NCBI RefSeq assembly: GCF_008806955.1
Contig: NZ_CP031727.1
Coordinates: forward strand, 1,116,001-1,180,000
Length of the DNA: 64,000 bases
Origin: Cellvibrio sp. KY-YJ-3
GTDB taxonomy: Bacteria > Pseudomonadota > Gammaproteobacteria > Pseudomonadales > Cellvibrionaceae
Reading direction: 5' to 3'
Shown here: one piece after another, positions 24,269-32,357 of the stretch
Layout of the letters: every line of letters starts with the position of its first letter
How positions within the stretch are numbered: position 1 is the stretch's first letter
The notes under the pieces: generated by a model
What the model saw: the letters and a program-made list of their open reading frames with translations, nothing else
Database searches by the model: none
What the model was told of the DNA's origin: nothing
Position numbers and translations under genes: made by a program

Positions 24269-26854
24269 ATGAACAATAACTTCGCTCTTCGTGCACTCTT
24301 GCCCGGTGCGCTGTTGCTCTCGCTGCTCGCGGGTTGCGACGCCAAAAAAACGGAAGCTCCCCCTGCCCCTACCGAAGCGCCTGCTACAACGGCCGCCAAG
24401 GTTGAATGGCCGGCGATTGCCAGCGCTGTCAAAAAAGACCCGGCGGTAGAGGCGCGTATCGATGATTTGCTGGCGCGCATGACCCTGGAAGAAAAAATCG
24501 GCCAGCTGGTGCAGCCTGAAATCAAATTCCTCACCCCGGAGGATGTAAAACAGTATCACGTGGGTTCAGTGCTCAACGGCGGTGGCAGCACCCCCGGCAG
24601 CAACAAATACGCGCCTCTGGAAGACTGGGTCAAACTGGCCGACAGTTATTACAACGCCTCGGTAGACACATCCAATGGTCGCATTGGCATTCCGATCATG
24701 TGGGGCACCGACGCCGTACACGGTTTGGGCAACGTGATTGGCGCGACGCTGTTCCCGCACAACATCGCGCTGGGTGCGACCAATAACCCCGAATTATTGA
24801 AAGAGATCGGCCGTGTGACCGCCGTGGAAATCGCGGTGACCGGTCTGGACTGGGACTTCTCACCCACCGTTGCCGTTGCGCGCGACGATCGCTGGGGCCG
24901 CACCTATGAAAGCTGGTCCGAAGACCCGCAAATCGTGGGCGCCTTTGCCGGCAAAATGGTGGAGGGTTTGCAAGGTGAAGGCGATACCGAAAACTTCCTC
25001 ACCAATAACCACGTAATCGCCACTGCCAAGCACTTTATTGGCGACGGCGGCACCCTGAACGGGGTGGATCGCGGGCCAACCCAAGGCGATGAAAAAGAAC
25101 TGCGCGATATTCACGGTGCCGGTTATTTCAGTGCGCTGGAGTCCGGTGTGCAGGCGGTAATGGCCTCCTTCACCAGCTGGGACGGCACCCGTATGCACGG
25201 CCATAAATACCTGCTGACTGACGTGCTCAAAGGCCAAATGGGCTTTGATGGCTTGGTGGTCGGCGATTGGAGCGGTCACAGCTTTATCCCCGGTTGTACG
25301 GCGGTGGATTGCCCTGAATCGCTGATGGCCGGTCTGGATATTTACATGGTGCCTGAGCCTAACTGGAAAGACTTGTACAACAATTTGGTGGCGCAGGCCA
25401 AATCCGGCGAGATTACCGCCGAGCGTTTGGACGATGCGGTACGCCGTATCCTGCGGGTGAAAATCCGCGCCGGCCTGTTTGAAAAAGGCGCGCCCTCTAC
25501 TCGCCCACTGGCTGGCAAAAAAGAATTGTTAGGCGCACCTGAGCACCGCGCAGTCGCCCGTCAGGCAGTACGCGAATCGCTGGTGATGCTAAAAAACAAA
25601 AACAAACTGCTGCCCTTGGCGCGCAACCAGAAAGTATTGGTCGCGGGCGATGGCGCGGACAACATCGGTAAACAAAGCGGCGGTTGGTCAGTCACCTGGC
25701 AGGGTACGGGTAACGTCAATTCCGACTTCCCCGGTGGCACCTCCATCTACGCCGGTATCAATGAAGTTGTCAGCGCCGCTGGCGGCACTGCCACCCTGAG
25801 TGTGGACGGTTCCTTTAGCGAGAAGCCCGATGTGGCGATTGTGGTATTTGGTGAAGACCCCTACGCCGAAATGCAGGGCGATGTGGGCATGCTCGCCTAC
25901 AAACCACGCAACCCCGCCGATTGGGAGCTGCTGAAAAAACTCCGCAGCGAAGGTATCCCGGTGGTATCGCTGTTTATCACCGGTCGCCCACTCTGGATAA
26001 ACCGTGAACTGAATGCCTCGGACGCGTTTGTCGCCATCTGGCAGCCAGGTACTGAAGGCGCCGGTGTGGCCGATGTGATCTTTAAAAATGCCGAAGGTGA
26101 AATCAACCACGATATGAAAGGTCGCCTCAGCTTCTCTTGGCCAAAACACCCGGATCAAACCCCGCTTAACAAAGGCGATGCCAATTACGACCCCTTGTTT
26201 GCCTATGGCTACGGCATGAGTTACGCCGATGAAAACACCCTGGGTGACAACTTGCCGGAAGACGGCCCCAAAGCCGCCGAAGCCATGGATGTGATGGAGC
26301 TATTTAACCGTCGCCCGATGGACCCATGGCAGCTGGAAATTATCGGCTTCCAGAATGATCAGATGCCAATGAACAGCAACACCGTGAAAGCCTCATCGCT
26401 GATGATTCAAGCCGTGGATCGTGAAGTACAGGAAGATGCGCGCCGTGTAGTCTGGAACGGTGCCGGTCAGGGGCAGGTGGCGCTGTCGGTGGGTAACCGT
26501 CAGGACTTTATCAATTACTACAACAGCGATTCTGCGCTGGTATTTGATATCAAAGTAGACGCCGCACCGAGCGCCACCAGCTTCCTGCGTTTGGGCTGTG
26601 GCTCCTACTGTGCGTCCGACATCGACCTGACTGAAAAACTCAAAGGTTTTGCCGGTCAGGGTTGGCAGACAGTGACAGTACCCTTTAGCTGTTACCCCAA
26701 TGCCGGCGCGAACTTTGGTATCGCCCAGCCGCCAGAAGAGTATTGGACCCAAGTCCTCGCCCCCTTCTCGCTGGTTACCGCTGGCACTTTGGATATTACC
26801 TTCACCAAAGTCAGCGTGGTAAAAGGCGCCGGTAAAGACGTCACCTGCCCCTGA
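24269..26854 (+). CDS. Glycoside hydrolase family 3 beta-glucosidase (exo-beta-glucanase-like), lipoprotein
   Basis: 861 residues. The signal peptide ends in the lipobox LLAGC, followed by a Pro/Ala/Thr-rich linker, so it should be lipid-anchored. The GH3 N-terminal barrel (about 60-415) includes MTLEEKIGQLVQPE, the KHFIGDGGT loop and the nucleophile Asp333 in GLVVGDWSGH. The GH3 C-terminal domain spans about 440-660, and a beta-sandwich module like that of ExoP-type exo-glucosidases fills about 690-855. It is expected to release glucose from cello- or mixed-linkage beta-glucan oligosaccharides; in Cellvibrio such enzymes are the Cel3 group. It converges on a TonB-dependent receptor gene across a shared terminator. 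Confidence 0.93.
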   Translation: MNNNFALRALLPGALLLSLLAGCDAKKTEAPPAPTEAPATTAAKVEWPAIASAVKKDPAVEARIDDLLARMTLEEKIGQLVQPEIKFLTPEDVKQYHVGSVLNGGGSTPGSNKYAPLEDWVKLADSYYNASVDTSNGRIGIPIMWGTDAVHGLGNVIGATLFPHNIALGATNNPELLKEIGRVTAVEIAVTGLDWDFSPTVAVARDDRWGRTYESWSEDPQIVGAFAGKMVEGLQGEGDTENFLTNNHVIATAKHFIGDGGTLNGVDRGPTQGDEKELRDIHGAGYFSALESGVQAVMASFTSWDGTRMHGHKYLLTDVLKGQMGFDGLVVGDWSGHSFIPGCTAVDCPESLMAGLDIYMVPEPNWKDLYNNLVAQAKSGEITAERLDDAVRRILRVKIRAGLFEKGAPSTRPLAGKKELLGAPEHRAVARQAVRESLVMLKNKNKLLPLARNQKVLVAGDGADNIGKQSGGWSVTWQGTGNVNSDFPGGTSIYAGINEVVSAAGGTATLSVDGSFSEKPDVAIVVFGEDPYAEMQGDVGMLAYKPRNPADWELLKKLRSEGIPVVSLFITGRPLWINRELNASDAFVAIWQPGTEGAGVADVIFKNAEGEINHDMKGRLSFSWPKHPDQTPLNKGDANYDPLFAYGYGMSYADENTLGDNLPEDGPKAAEAMDVMELFNRRPMDPWQLEIIGFQNDQMPMNSNTVKASSLMIQAVDREVQEDARRVVWNGAGQGQVALSVGNRQDFINYYNSDSALVFDIKVDAAPSATSFLRLGCGSYCASDIDLTEKLKGFAGQGWQTVTVPFSCYPNAGANFGIAQPPEEYWTQVLAPFSLVTAGTLDITFTKVSVVKGAGKDVTCP

Positions 26855-26877
26855 TAACTGCTGATTCCTAGCCAATA

Positions 26878-26911
26878 AAAAACCCCCGCATGGGAACATG
26901 CGGGGGTTTTT
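26878..26911. terminator. Bidirectional terminator between the GH3 and TonB receptor genes
   Basis: AAAAACCCCCGCATG (26878-26892) and CATGCGGGGGTTTTT (26897-26911) form a 15-bp perfect stem with a GGAA loop; T-runs flank it on both strands. It serves the GH3 gene from the left and the convergent receptor gene from the right. Confidence 0.95.
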
Positions 26912-26937
26912 GTTTTGCGGGGTTTTAACTGAGAGGC

Positions 26938-29673
26938 TTAGAAGCTTGCTCTCACGCCCAGTGCGTAGCGGCCTACACCTTCGCCGACGTAGAACATGTG
27001 GTTCTGTTCGCGGCCGTGGATGCGGGCGCCTTCTTCGGTGACGTTGATGCCTTCGAGGAAGATGCTGACGTTGTCGCTCAGGTCGTAGCTCATGGAGATA
27101 TCGATTTGTGAGTAGTCCTCCACTACGACCGGCTCGTTACTGGTACTGGTGTAGAAGTACTGGAAACCACGCACAAATGAATCGCGCCAGTTGTAGGCAA
27201 TACGAATCTGGAAGGGACCATTTTCATAGAAACCTACCAGGTTGGCGGAATCGCTCACACCAACCACGGCATCGGCTTTGGGGATCTCGCCAAGCGGGGT
27301 GTCAAAGTCATATTCCGGGTCAGCAAATACGAAGGTCGCATTGGCGATCACACCAAAACCGGTATCGCCGAAGATATGCTGGCCACCCACTTCAACACCG
27401 CTGACTTTTTTGGTATCCAGGTTGCGTGGACGACGCATTTCGTAAATCACATCCTGACCGGTAGCAGGGTCGATTACGCCGGTGATGGTTTCAGGCACAC
27501 CTTCAGTTACCACAAAATTGTCGATGGATTTGGTGAAACCGCCGATGGAGACATAATCAAAATCATTGATGTACCACTCCGCCGACAGGTCGAAGTTATC
27601 CGACATAAAGGGTTCGAGGTTGGGGTTACCGGCACTGCCTACGCCGGTCTGGCCTTCACGCACATCACCCAGGGTACGTGCAGAGCGCATATCGTTCAGC
27701 TCGGGGCGAGTAATGGTGCGCGAGGCGCCAAAACGCAGCACAACATCATCCAACAGGTCGTATTTCAACGACAGGTTAGGCAGGAATACATCGTAGCCAT
27801 CGCCATCGGTGAAGGGCACGCTGTCGCCATACACGCGGGTGTAAGACTCACCGGCCACTGGGGGTGGGGTCAGCGATACCAGGGTTTGCTCCAGCGACGT
27901 TGAGTCGATGGCGGTGTCCTCATAGCGGGTGCCAGCAACTACGGTCAGGTCGCGGCCATTCAGGTCGAAGGACTTGGTCGCCTCCAGATACACCGCCGTG
28001 GTCTGCTCGTTGATTTCCGACCAGTTAGGCTGGCGAATCAGGGTGGAGTTGGTGGCATCTTTTTGTGCGGCAGTGGCACCGGCGTCTTGCTGGGCGTAAG
28101 CGGTCCAGTCGTTGAATGCCAGCGGATCAAACGCGAAGTAAGCCAAATCACCCATAATCGCATGGTTCATGGTTTTTACCGCGTAACCGGCGTTCTGGGC
28201 ATCGGCCACAGAGCGATAGAGGCTGGTCGCCGGGTCGCTGCCTACCAGGTTGTACTTGCCTTGCAATACCCCGCCCGCTTTAGCCATGTACTGCTCGATG
28301 GTCTTGGTCTGGTCGGTAAACATCAGGCCGGCTTTCACCGTCAGGCTATCGCTCGCAAAGGTGTAATCCACACGGGATTGGTCGATCTCATCGGTGCGTG
28401 GGTCAGAGTAACCGTCGTATTGCCAGATACGTGCATTGGCAAGGGAGATATCGGTATTGTCGTAATAGTGGCTGGCTACGTCGTCACGAATTTCAAAGGT
28501 AAACGACAGTGGTGATGCCTGAACGTCAGAGCGGCTGATGTTGGCTTGTTTATCCGGCTGCGCTTCCGCTTTGGATTGGCTGTAGGCAATCAACAAGCTG
28601 GATGAATCGTTGATATTCCAATCCACTTCCAGGCCAGTGCTCAAACCGGTTTCCTGAGTGACCGGGTTGTTTACAAAAAAATCCAAACCGGCGTTGGTCA
28701 CCGTGCGGTTGACGATGGTGGCGTTTTCATCAATTTCATACTGCTCGTTATTGCCATAGCCGTACCAGGCGGCACTTTCATACTCCATGCCTTCTTGCTG
28801 CAGGTCGGAATATTGCGCATCCAAAGTGATAGCGAGGTTATCGGCTGGTTTGTACTCAAATACCAGGCTGCCGTTCAAGCGCTCGCGCTCAAATTCCTGG
28901 CGCTTGATTGCGGTCTGGGTGGGGTAGAAATCCACGTTTTGCGGATTGCCCTGGGCATCAGGCAGAACCAAATAAGAGCCGGTTGTGGCCGGGCGACGTG
29001 AACGCCAGTCCCAGCGGCGCTGCTCTACCGAATCGGTCTGGTACTGACGCTCCTGAAAACTCACCGCTGCCAGCACACCAAAATTGTCATTAAACGTGGT
29101 GCTCGCCAAGGCGGAAACTGACGGGGTGATGTCATCGATATTGGTTTCATTCAGGCCTTTTACCGAACCGGCAAACTTGGTGCCCAGGTCCAAAGGCTTG
29201 GCAGTTTTTACATTAATCGTGGCGCCGATGCCGCCGGATTGGGTGGTGGCAGTAGAGGTTTTATATACCTCTACACCACTTACCATTTCTGCGGCGACAG
29301 TATCAAAGTTAAAACCGCGGCTGGCGTTGGCGTTGGGCATCTGGCGGCCGTTCAACAACACGGTATTGAACTGTGGGCCAAGGCCGCGCACGGTCACCTG
29401 ACGGCCTTCACCGCCGCTGCGGTCAATCGACACACCGGTAATGCGCTGCAGCGATTCGGCAAGGTTGGTATCGGGGAACTTGCCTATGTCTTCCGAGCTA
29501 ATCGCATCCACCACGCCGGTGGAATCGCGCTTGGTATCCAGCGCACTTTTTAAGCTCGCTTTGTAGCCGGTGACCACAATTTCTTCCAACGCCTGATCTT
29601 GCGCCTGCGCGCTGGCCGCTATGGCAAGGCTCAGCAAGCTAACTGAAAAGAGTGGATTGGTGTATTTATTCAT
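26938..29673 (-). CDS. TonB-dependent receptor
   Basis: 911 residues. The signal peptide (MNKYTNPLFSVSLLSLAIAA to SAQAQ) precedes LEEIVVTGYKASLKSALD, a plug with GKFPDTNLAESLQRITGVSI and VTVRGLGPQFNTVLLNGR, and a long barrel ending ALGVRASF. It belongs to the same sugar-type class as the receptors at 9301 and 32358. Upstream lies a promoter with TTGACC and TAGTAT boxes and two palindromes, one in its spacer, so repressor control is likely. Next to a GH3 glucosidase and a halogenase-sapC pair, it probably imports an oligosaccharide; the ligand is not evident from the sequence. Confidence 0.92.
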   Translation of the reverse strand: MNKYTNPLFSVSLLSLAIAASAQAQDQALEEIVVTGYKASLKSALDTKRDSTGVVDAISSEDIGKFPDTNLAESLQRITGVSIDRSGGEGRQVTVRGLGPQFNTVLLNGRQMPNANASRGFNFDTVAAEMVSGVEVYKTSTATTQSGGIGATINVKTAKPLDLGTKFAGSVKGLNETNIDDITPSVSALASTTFNDNFGVLAAVSFQERQYQTDSVEQRRWDWRSRRPATTGSYLVLPDAQGNPQNVDFYPTQTAIKRQEFERERLNGSLVFEYKPADNLAITLDAQYSDLQQEGMEYESAAWYGYGNNEQYEIDENATIVNRTVTNAGLDFFVNNPVTQETGLSTGLEVDWNINDSSSLLIAYSQSKAEAQPDKQANISRSDVQASPLSFTFEIRDDVASHYYDNTDISLANARIWQYDGYSDPRTDEIDQSRVDYTFASDSLTVKAGLMFTDQTKTIEQYMAKAGGVLQGKYNLVGSDPATSLYRSVADAQNAGYAVKTMNHAIMGDLAYFAFDPLAFNDWTAYAQQDAGATAAQKDATNSTLIRQPNWSEINEQTTAVYLEATKSFDLNGRDLTVVAGTRYEDTAIDSTSLEQTLVSLTPPPVAGESYTRVYGDSVPFTDGDGYDVFLPNLSLKYDLLDDVVLRFGASRTITRPELNDMRSARTLGDVREGQTGVGSAGNPNLEPFMSDNFDLSAEWYINDFDYVSIGGFTKSIDNFVVTEGVPETITGVIDPATGQDVIYEMRRPRNLDTKKVSGVEVGGQHIFGDTGFGVIANATFVFADPEYDFDTPLGEIPKADAVVGVSDSANLVGFYENGPFQIRIAYNWRDSFVRGFQYFYTSTSNEPVVVEDYSQIDISMSYDLSDNVSIFLEGINVTEEGARIHGREQNHMFYVGEGVGRYALGVRASF

Positions 29674-29683
29674 AGAGTTCCCC

Positions 29684-29712
29684 GTGTTGTTTTATTGTGA
29701 GCATGACAACAC
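29684..29712 (-). repeat. Leader hairpin next to the ribosome site of the receptor gene at 26938-29673
   Basis: On the minus strand GTGTTGT (from 29712) pairs with ACAACAC (to 29684) across a 15-base loop. GGGGA and the ATG follow directly, so the hairpin would sit beside the ribosome binding site and could affect translation initiation. Confidence 0.4.
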
Positions 29713-29757
29713 CGACATCCACCGAGGCATTATTCTGGCATCTGATATATGTGGTGT

Positions 29758-29813
29758 ACTTGTATACATGTGTTATGGTTGTAAATACTATTACTTGTAT
29801 GCAAGTGGGTCAA
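29758..29813 (-). promoter_or_regulatory. Promoter and two operator-like palindromes of the receptor gene at 26938-29673
   Basis: On the minus strand TTGACC (29813-29808) and TAGTAT (29790-29785) are 17 bases apart, a good sigma-70-type promoter. The 17-base spacer contains the palindrome ACTTGCATACAAGT (29793-29806). A second copy, ACATGTATACAAGT (29758-29771), begins 13 bases past the -10 box, near the expected start of transcription. The spacing gives sites about 35 bases apart on the helix. This is a classic repressor layout. The TTGTATACAA-like core resembles GntR-family sites, but the regulator is not in the window. Confidence 0.7.
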
Positions 29814-29835
29814 TAGACAAGCGCGGGCGACACAT

Positions 29836-29870
29836 AAAAAAATCCCCGCGTGAAAACCACGCGGGGATTT
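29836..29870 (-). terminator. Terminator after the halogenase-like gene
   Basis: AAATCCCCGCGTG (29840-29852) pairs with CACGCGGGGATTT (29858-29870), 13 bp with a 5-base loop. On the minus strand a run of seven T residues follows the stem (A-run at 29836-29842). It lies 28 bases beyond the halogenase stop and insulates the next receptor promoter. Confidence 0.93.
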
Positions 29871-29898
29871 AGCTAAATTGCGGATTAAACACCAGAGT

Positions 29899-31413
29899 CT
29901 AAGCGCTGTTTGCCGCGCAATACTGGGCAATAAATGCTTGATGTGATGGCATTTTTTCAACTGACTGTAAAATATTTTGTTTCATGCCGCTGAAAAAATG
30001 TTGCAGCTCGCGCTCGCTCATCAATTGAGCGATGTGATGATAGTGTTCGGGCATTAACCGTTGACCGAGCATGACCTGGGTCCAGGAATCGATACGGAAT
30101 AATTCGCCGTCGGCTTGATAAGCGTGGCCGGTTTTTTTGAACAATTCCATGCGGTGCGCGAGGGTGTCGGGAATGTCCATGTTTTTGCACTGGCGCCAAA
30201 ATGGGCTGTCATCGCGCTCGGTAGTTTTGTAATGCAAAATAATAAAGTCGCGAATTTTTTCTACTTCTTCACGCGACTGTTCATTAAATTCCTGCACCAA
30301 CGTTGGCTCTATACCATTGAAGGGAAAAAAACGCATAAACCGCGTGATACCCATCATCACCAAATGAATACTGGTGGATTCCAGCGGTTCCAAAAAGCCG
30401 CTGGCTAAACCCAGGGCGATAACATTTTTGTTCCAGCTTTTGCGACGACGACCCGTGCGGAATTTAATCACGCGGGGCTCGGTAAGTGTTTTACCTTCCA
30501 GATTATTTAACAAGTGCGCGCGCGCCTGCTCGTCGTTCATGTAGCGACTGCAATACACCAAACCATTACCGACGCGGTGCTGTAACGGAATGCGCCACTG
30601 CCAGCCCGAGGCGTGCGCCATGGAACGAGTGTAGGCCGGTGGTGGGCCTACAGCCTCGGTTTGCACTGCTTGCGCACTATCGCAGGGGAGCCAGTGCGAC
30701 CAATCGTCGTAACCGGTGTGCAGAGTTTTTTCAATTAATAAACCGATAAAACCCGAGCAGTCGATAAAAAAATCACCTTCGATCACTTGCCCTGATTGCA
30801 AACGCACCGCCTGCACAAAACCGCTGTGCGGATCTTGCACCACCTGTTCTATTTTCCCTTCGATACGCTGCGCACCATTTTTTTCGCTCAGTGCACGCAA
30901 AAAAATCGCATAGCGCGAAGCATCCAAATGGTAGGCGTAATTAATATCAACATTATTGCCGGTAATAAATTTATTGGCTTTGGCGGCTTGCAGTTCTAAA
31001 CAAAAATCGCTGAATTCAAATGGCAAACCCAATTCACGTGCGCGCAGCCAAAAATGATGAAAGTCGCCCAGCCAGGTTTCTTTGCCGGTTTTGCCAAAGG
31101 AGTGGATATAGTTGTCGCCATCGCGGCCCCAGTTTTCAAAACGGATGCCCAATTTAAATGTGGCGCTGGTGGCGCGCATAAATTCCTGTTCATCGATACC
31201 CAGTAATTTGTGGAATACCCGCATGGGGGGAATGGTTGCTTCGCCAACCCCGACGGTGCCAATCTCGTCGGACTCCACTAGTTGGATGGAAAATAAATCG
31301 CCGAATTTTTTTGCCAGTGCCGCAGCGGCCATCCAACCAGCGGTGCCGCCGCCGACAATAACTACGCGTTTAACTGGTTGTTGGCTGCCGGTGTTTTGAG
31401 CTGCTGTATTCAT
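29899..31413 (-). CDS. Flavin-dependent tryptophan halogenase-family protein
   Basis: 504 residues. The FAD loop VVIVGGGTAGWMAAAALAKK opens the chain, and the class signature W-x-W-x-I-P is intact in GWQWRIPLQ. GVGEATIPP and the Lys in FKLGIRFENW, aligned to the catalytic lysine of PrnA, are also present, so the active site looks functional. Known members chlorinate or brominate tryptophan or indole using reduced FAD; members next to sugar receptors have no settled role. AAGAGG stands 8 bases before the ATG at 31413, which decides the start over an in-frame ATG at 31434 without one. It follows the sapC-like gene by 30 bases, and they are probably cotranscribed. Confidence 0.88.
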   Translation of the reverse strand: MNTAAQNTGSQQPVKRVVIVGGGTAGWMAAAALAKKFGDLFSIQLVESDEIGTVGVGEATIPPMRVFHKLLGIDEQEFMRATSATFKLGIRFENWGRDGDNYIHSFGKTGKETWLGDFHHFWLRARELGLPFEFSDFCLELQAAKANKFITGNNVDINYAYHLDASRYAIFLRALSEKNGAQRIEGKIEQVVQDPHSGFVQAVRLQSGQVIEGDFFIDCSGFIGLLIEKTLHTGYDDWSHWLPCDSAQAVQTEAVGPPPAYTRSMAHASGWQWRIPLQHRVGNGLVYCSRYMNDEQARAHLLNNLEGKTLTEPRVIKFRTGRRRKSWNKNVIALGLASGFLEPLESTSIHLVMMGITRFMRFFPFNGIEPTLVQEFNEQSREEVEKIRDFIILHYKTTERDDSPFWRQCKNMDIPDTLAHRMELFKKTGHAYQADGELFRIDSWTQVMLGQRLMPEHYHHIAQLMSERELQHFFSGMKQNILQSVEKMPSHQAFIAQYCAANSA

Positions 31414-31443
31414 CTGCCAAACCTCTTGCGCCATTGCGAATAA

Positions 31444-32169
31444 TCAGGCGCGTGCATTTTTTAATTGAATCAAACGTTGCACATTGCCCAATGACTCTAT
31501 TGCCAAATAGGCGCAACGCAAAAATCCGCTGCGGTGCAGGCGCAATAAATCATCGCCCTGTAGCTGGGCTAATTTTTCTGCGCTGATGGTGTAATTGCCT
31601 TGCAAACGATATTGCTCACGTTCATTGATTTCAATTTCCAGAGTCACTGGCTCAATTAAATCCAGCGCGCTAAAAGCCTCGAACATGGCGTCGCTAATTT
31701 GCATGCCTTCATAAATACGCTGCAATAATTGATTAATACGTTCCAGATAGGGACTCATGCCACCGTATTCCAAAAATACTGCTTTGCCTTCGCTGTCATT
31801 GACGCGCGGGTGTTCCACATCCAGATGCACCACCGGTGCTCGCTCCGGGCCGCCATCCGCACTTTGGTCCTGAAAGCCAATCAGAAATGGGCCGCGTTCA
31901 ATAACTGCCGGAATGTAATTGGCTTTCCATCCGCTGAATTCATCCAGAAATAAATTTTCGTCGGGTTTTAGCCCAAGCAAGACGACAGACTGGAATTTCC
32001 CGCTGCGCTCGTCTTTGCGAAATAAGATAGGGTACTCGCGCTGCACATCGCCAAACTCGGTGGGAAACGTTAGTGTGCTGCCGACGTTATCGCCAAAGCG
32101 TGCAGAGTGTTGGGTAATCACTTTAAGGTCTTTGTGGGTGATATTGTTGAGTAATACGTGTTTGGCCAT
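31444..32169 (-). CDS. SapC-family protein
   Basis: 241 residues without a signal peptide. The pattern YPILFRKDERSGKFQSVVLLG, then FLIGFQDQ and the acidic MSPYLERINQLLQRIYEGMQ, matches the SapC family, first named from a Campylobacter surface-array locus, whose biochemical role is unclear. In Caulobacter, Xanthomonas and Alteromonas relatives sapC-like genes sit beside TonB-dependent receptors and tryptophan-halogenase-like genes, exactly as here. It starts 188 bases below the next receptor gene, beyond that gene's terminator, so it should have its own promoter in 32170-32284. Confidence 0.85.
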   Translation of the reverse strand: MAKHVLLNNITHKDLKVITQHSARFGDNVGSTLTFPTEFGDVQREYPILFRKDERSGKFQSVVLLGLKPDENLFLDEFSGWKANYIPAVIERGPFLIGFQDQSADGGPERAPVVHLDVEHPRVNDSEGKAVFLEYGGMSPYLERINQLLQRIYEGMQISDAMFEAFSALDLIEPVTLEIEINEREQYRLQGNYTISAEKLAQLQGDDLLRLHRSGFLRCAYLAIESLGNVQRLIQLKNARA

Positions 32170-32284
32170 GACTGCTCCGAATAGCGCGCTGTCGTTTATC
32201 GAATTATTGTGTCGTTTTTAAAAACATTATTTTTTTAAAAATTAATAGCTTGTTAAAGCGTGAGTGTCGGATGAAACACCATAG

Positions 32285-32317
32285 AAAAAAAGACCGCTAC
32301 AAGAGCGGTCTTTTTTT
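32285..32317. terminator. Bidirectional terminator after the 1005-residue receptor gene
   Basis: GACCGCT (32292-32298) pairs with AGCGGTC (32304-32310) around ACAAG, flanked by seven A residues (32285-32291) and seven T residues (32311-32317) that extend the stem and make it work in both directions. It ends the minus-strand receptor transcript 40 bases after its stop. Confidence 0.95.
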
Positions 32318-32357
32318 GGTGGAGCGGTTAATAACGACTGATTAACTCAAAGAGCCA

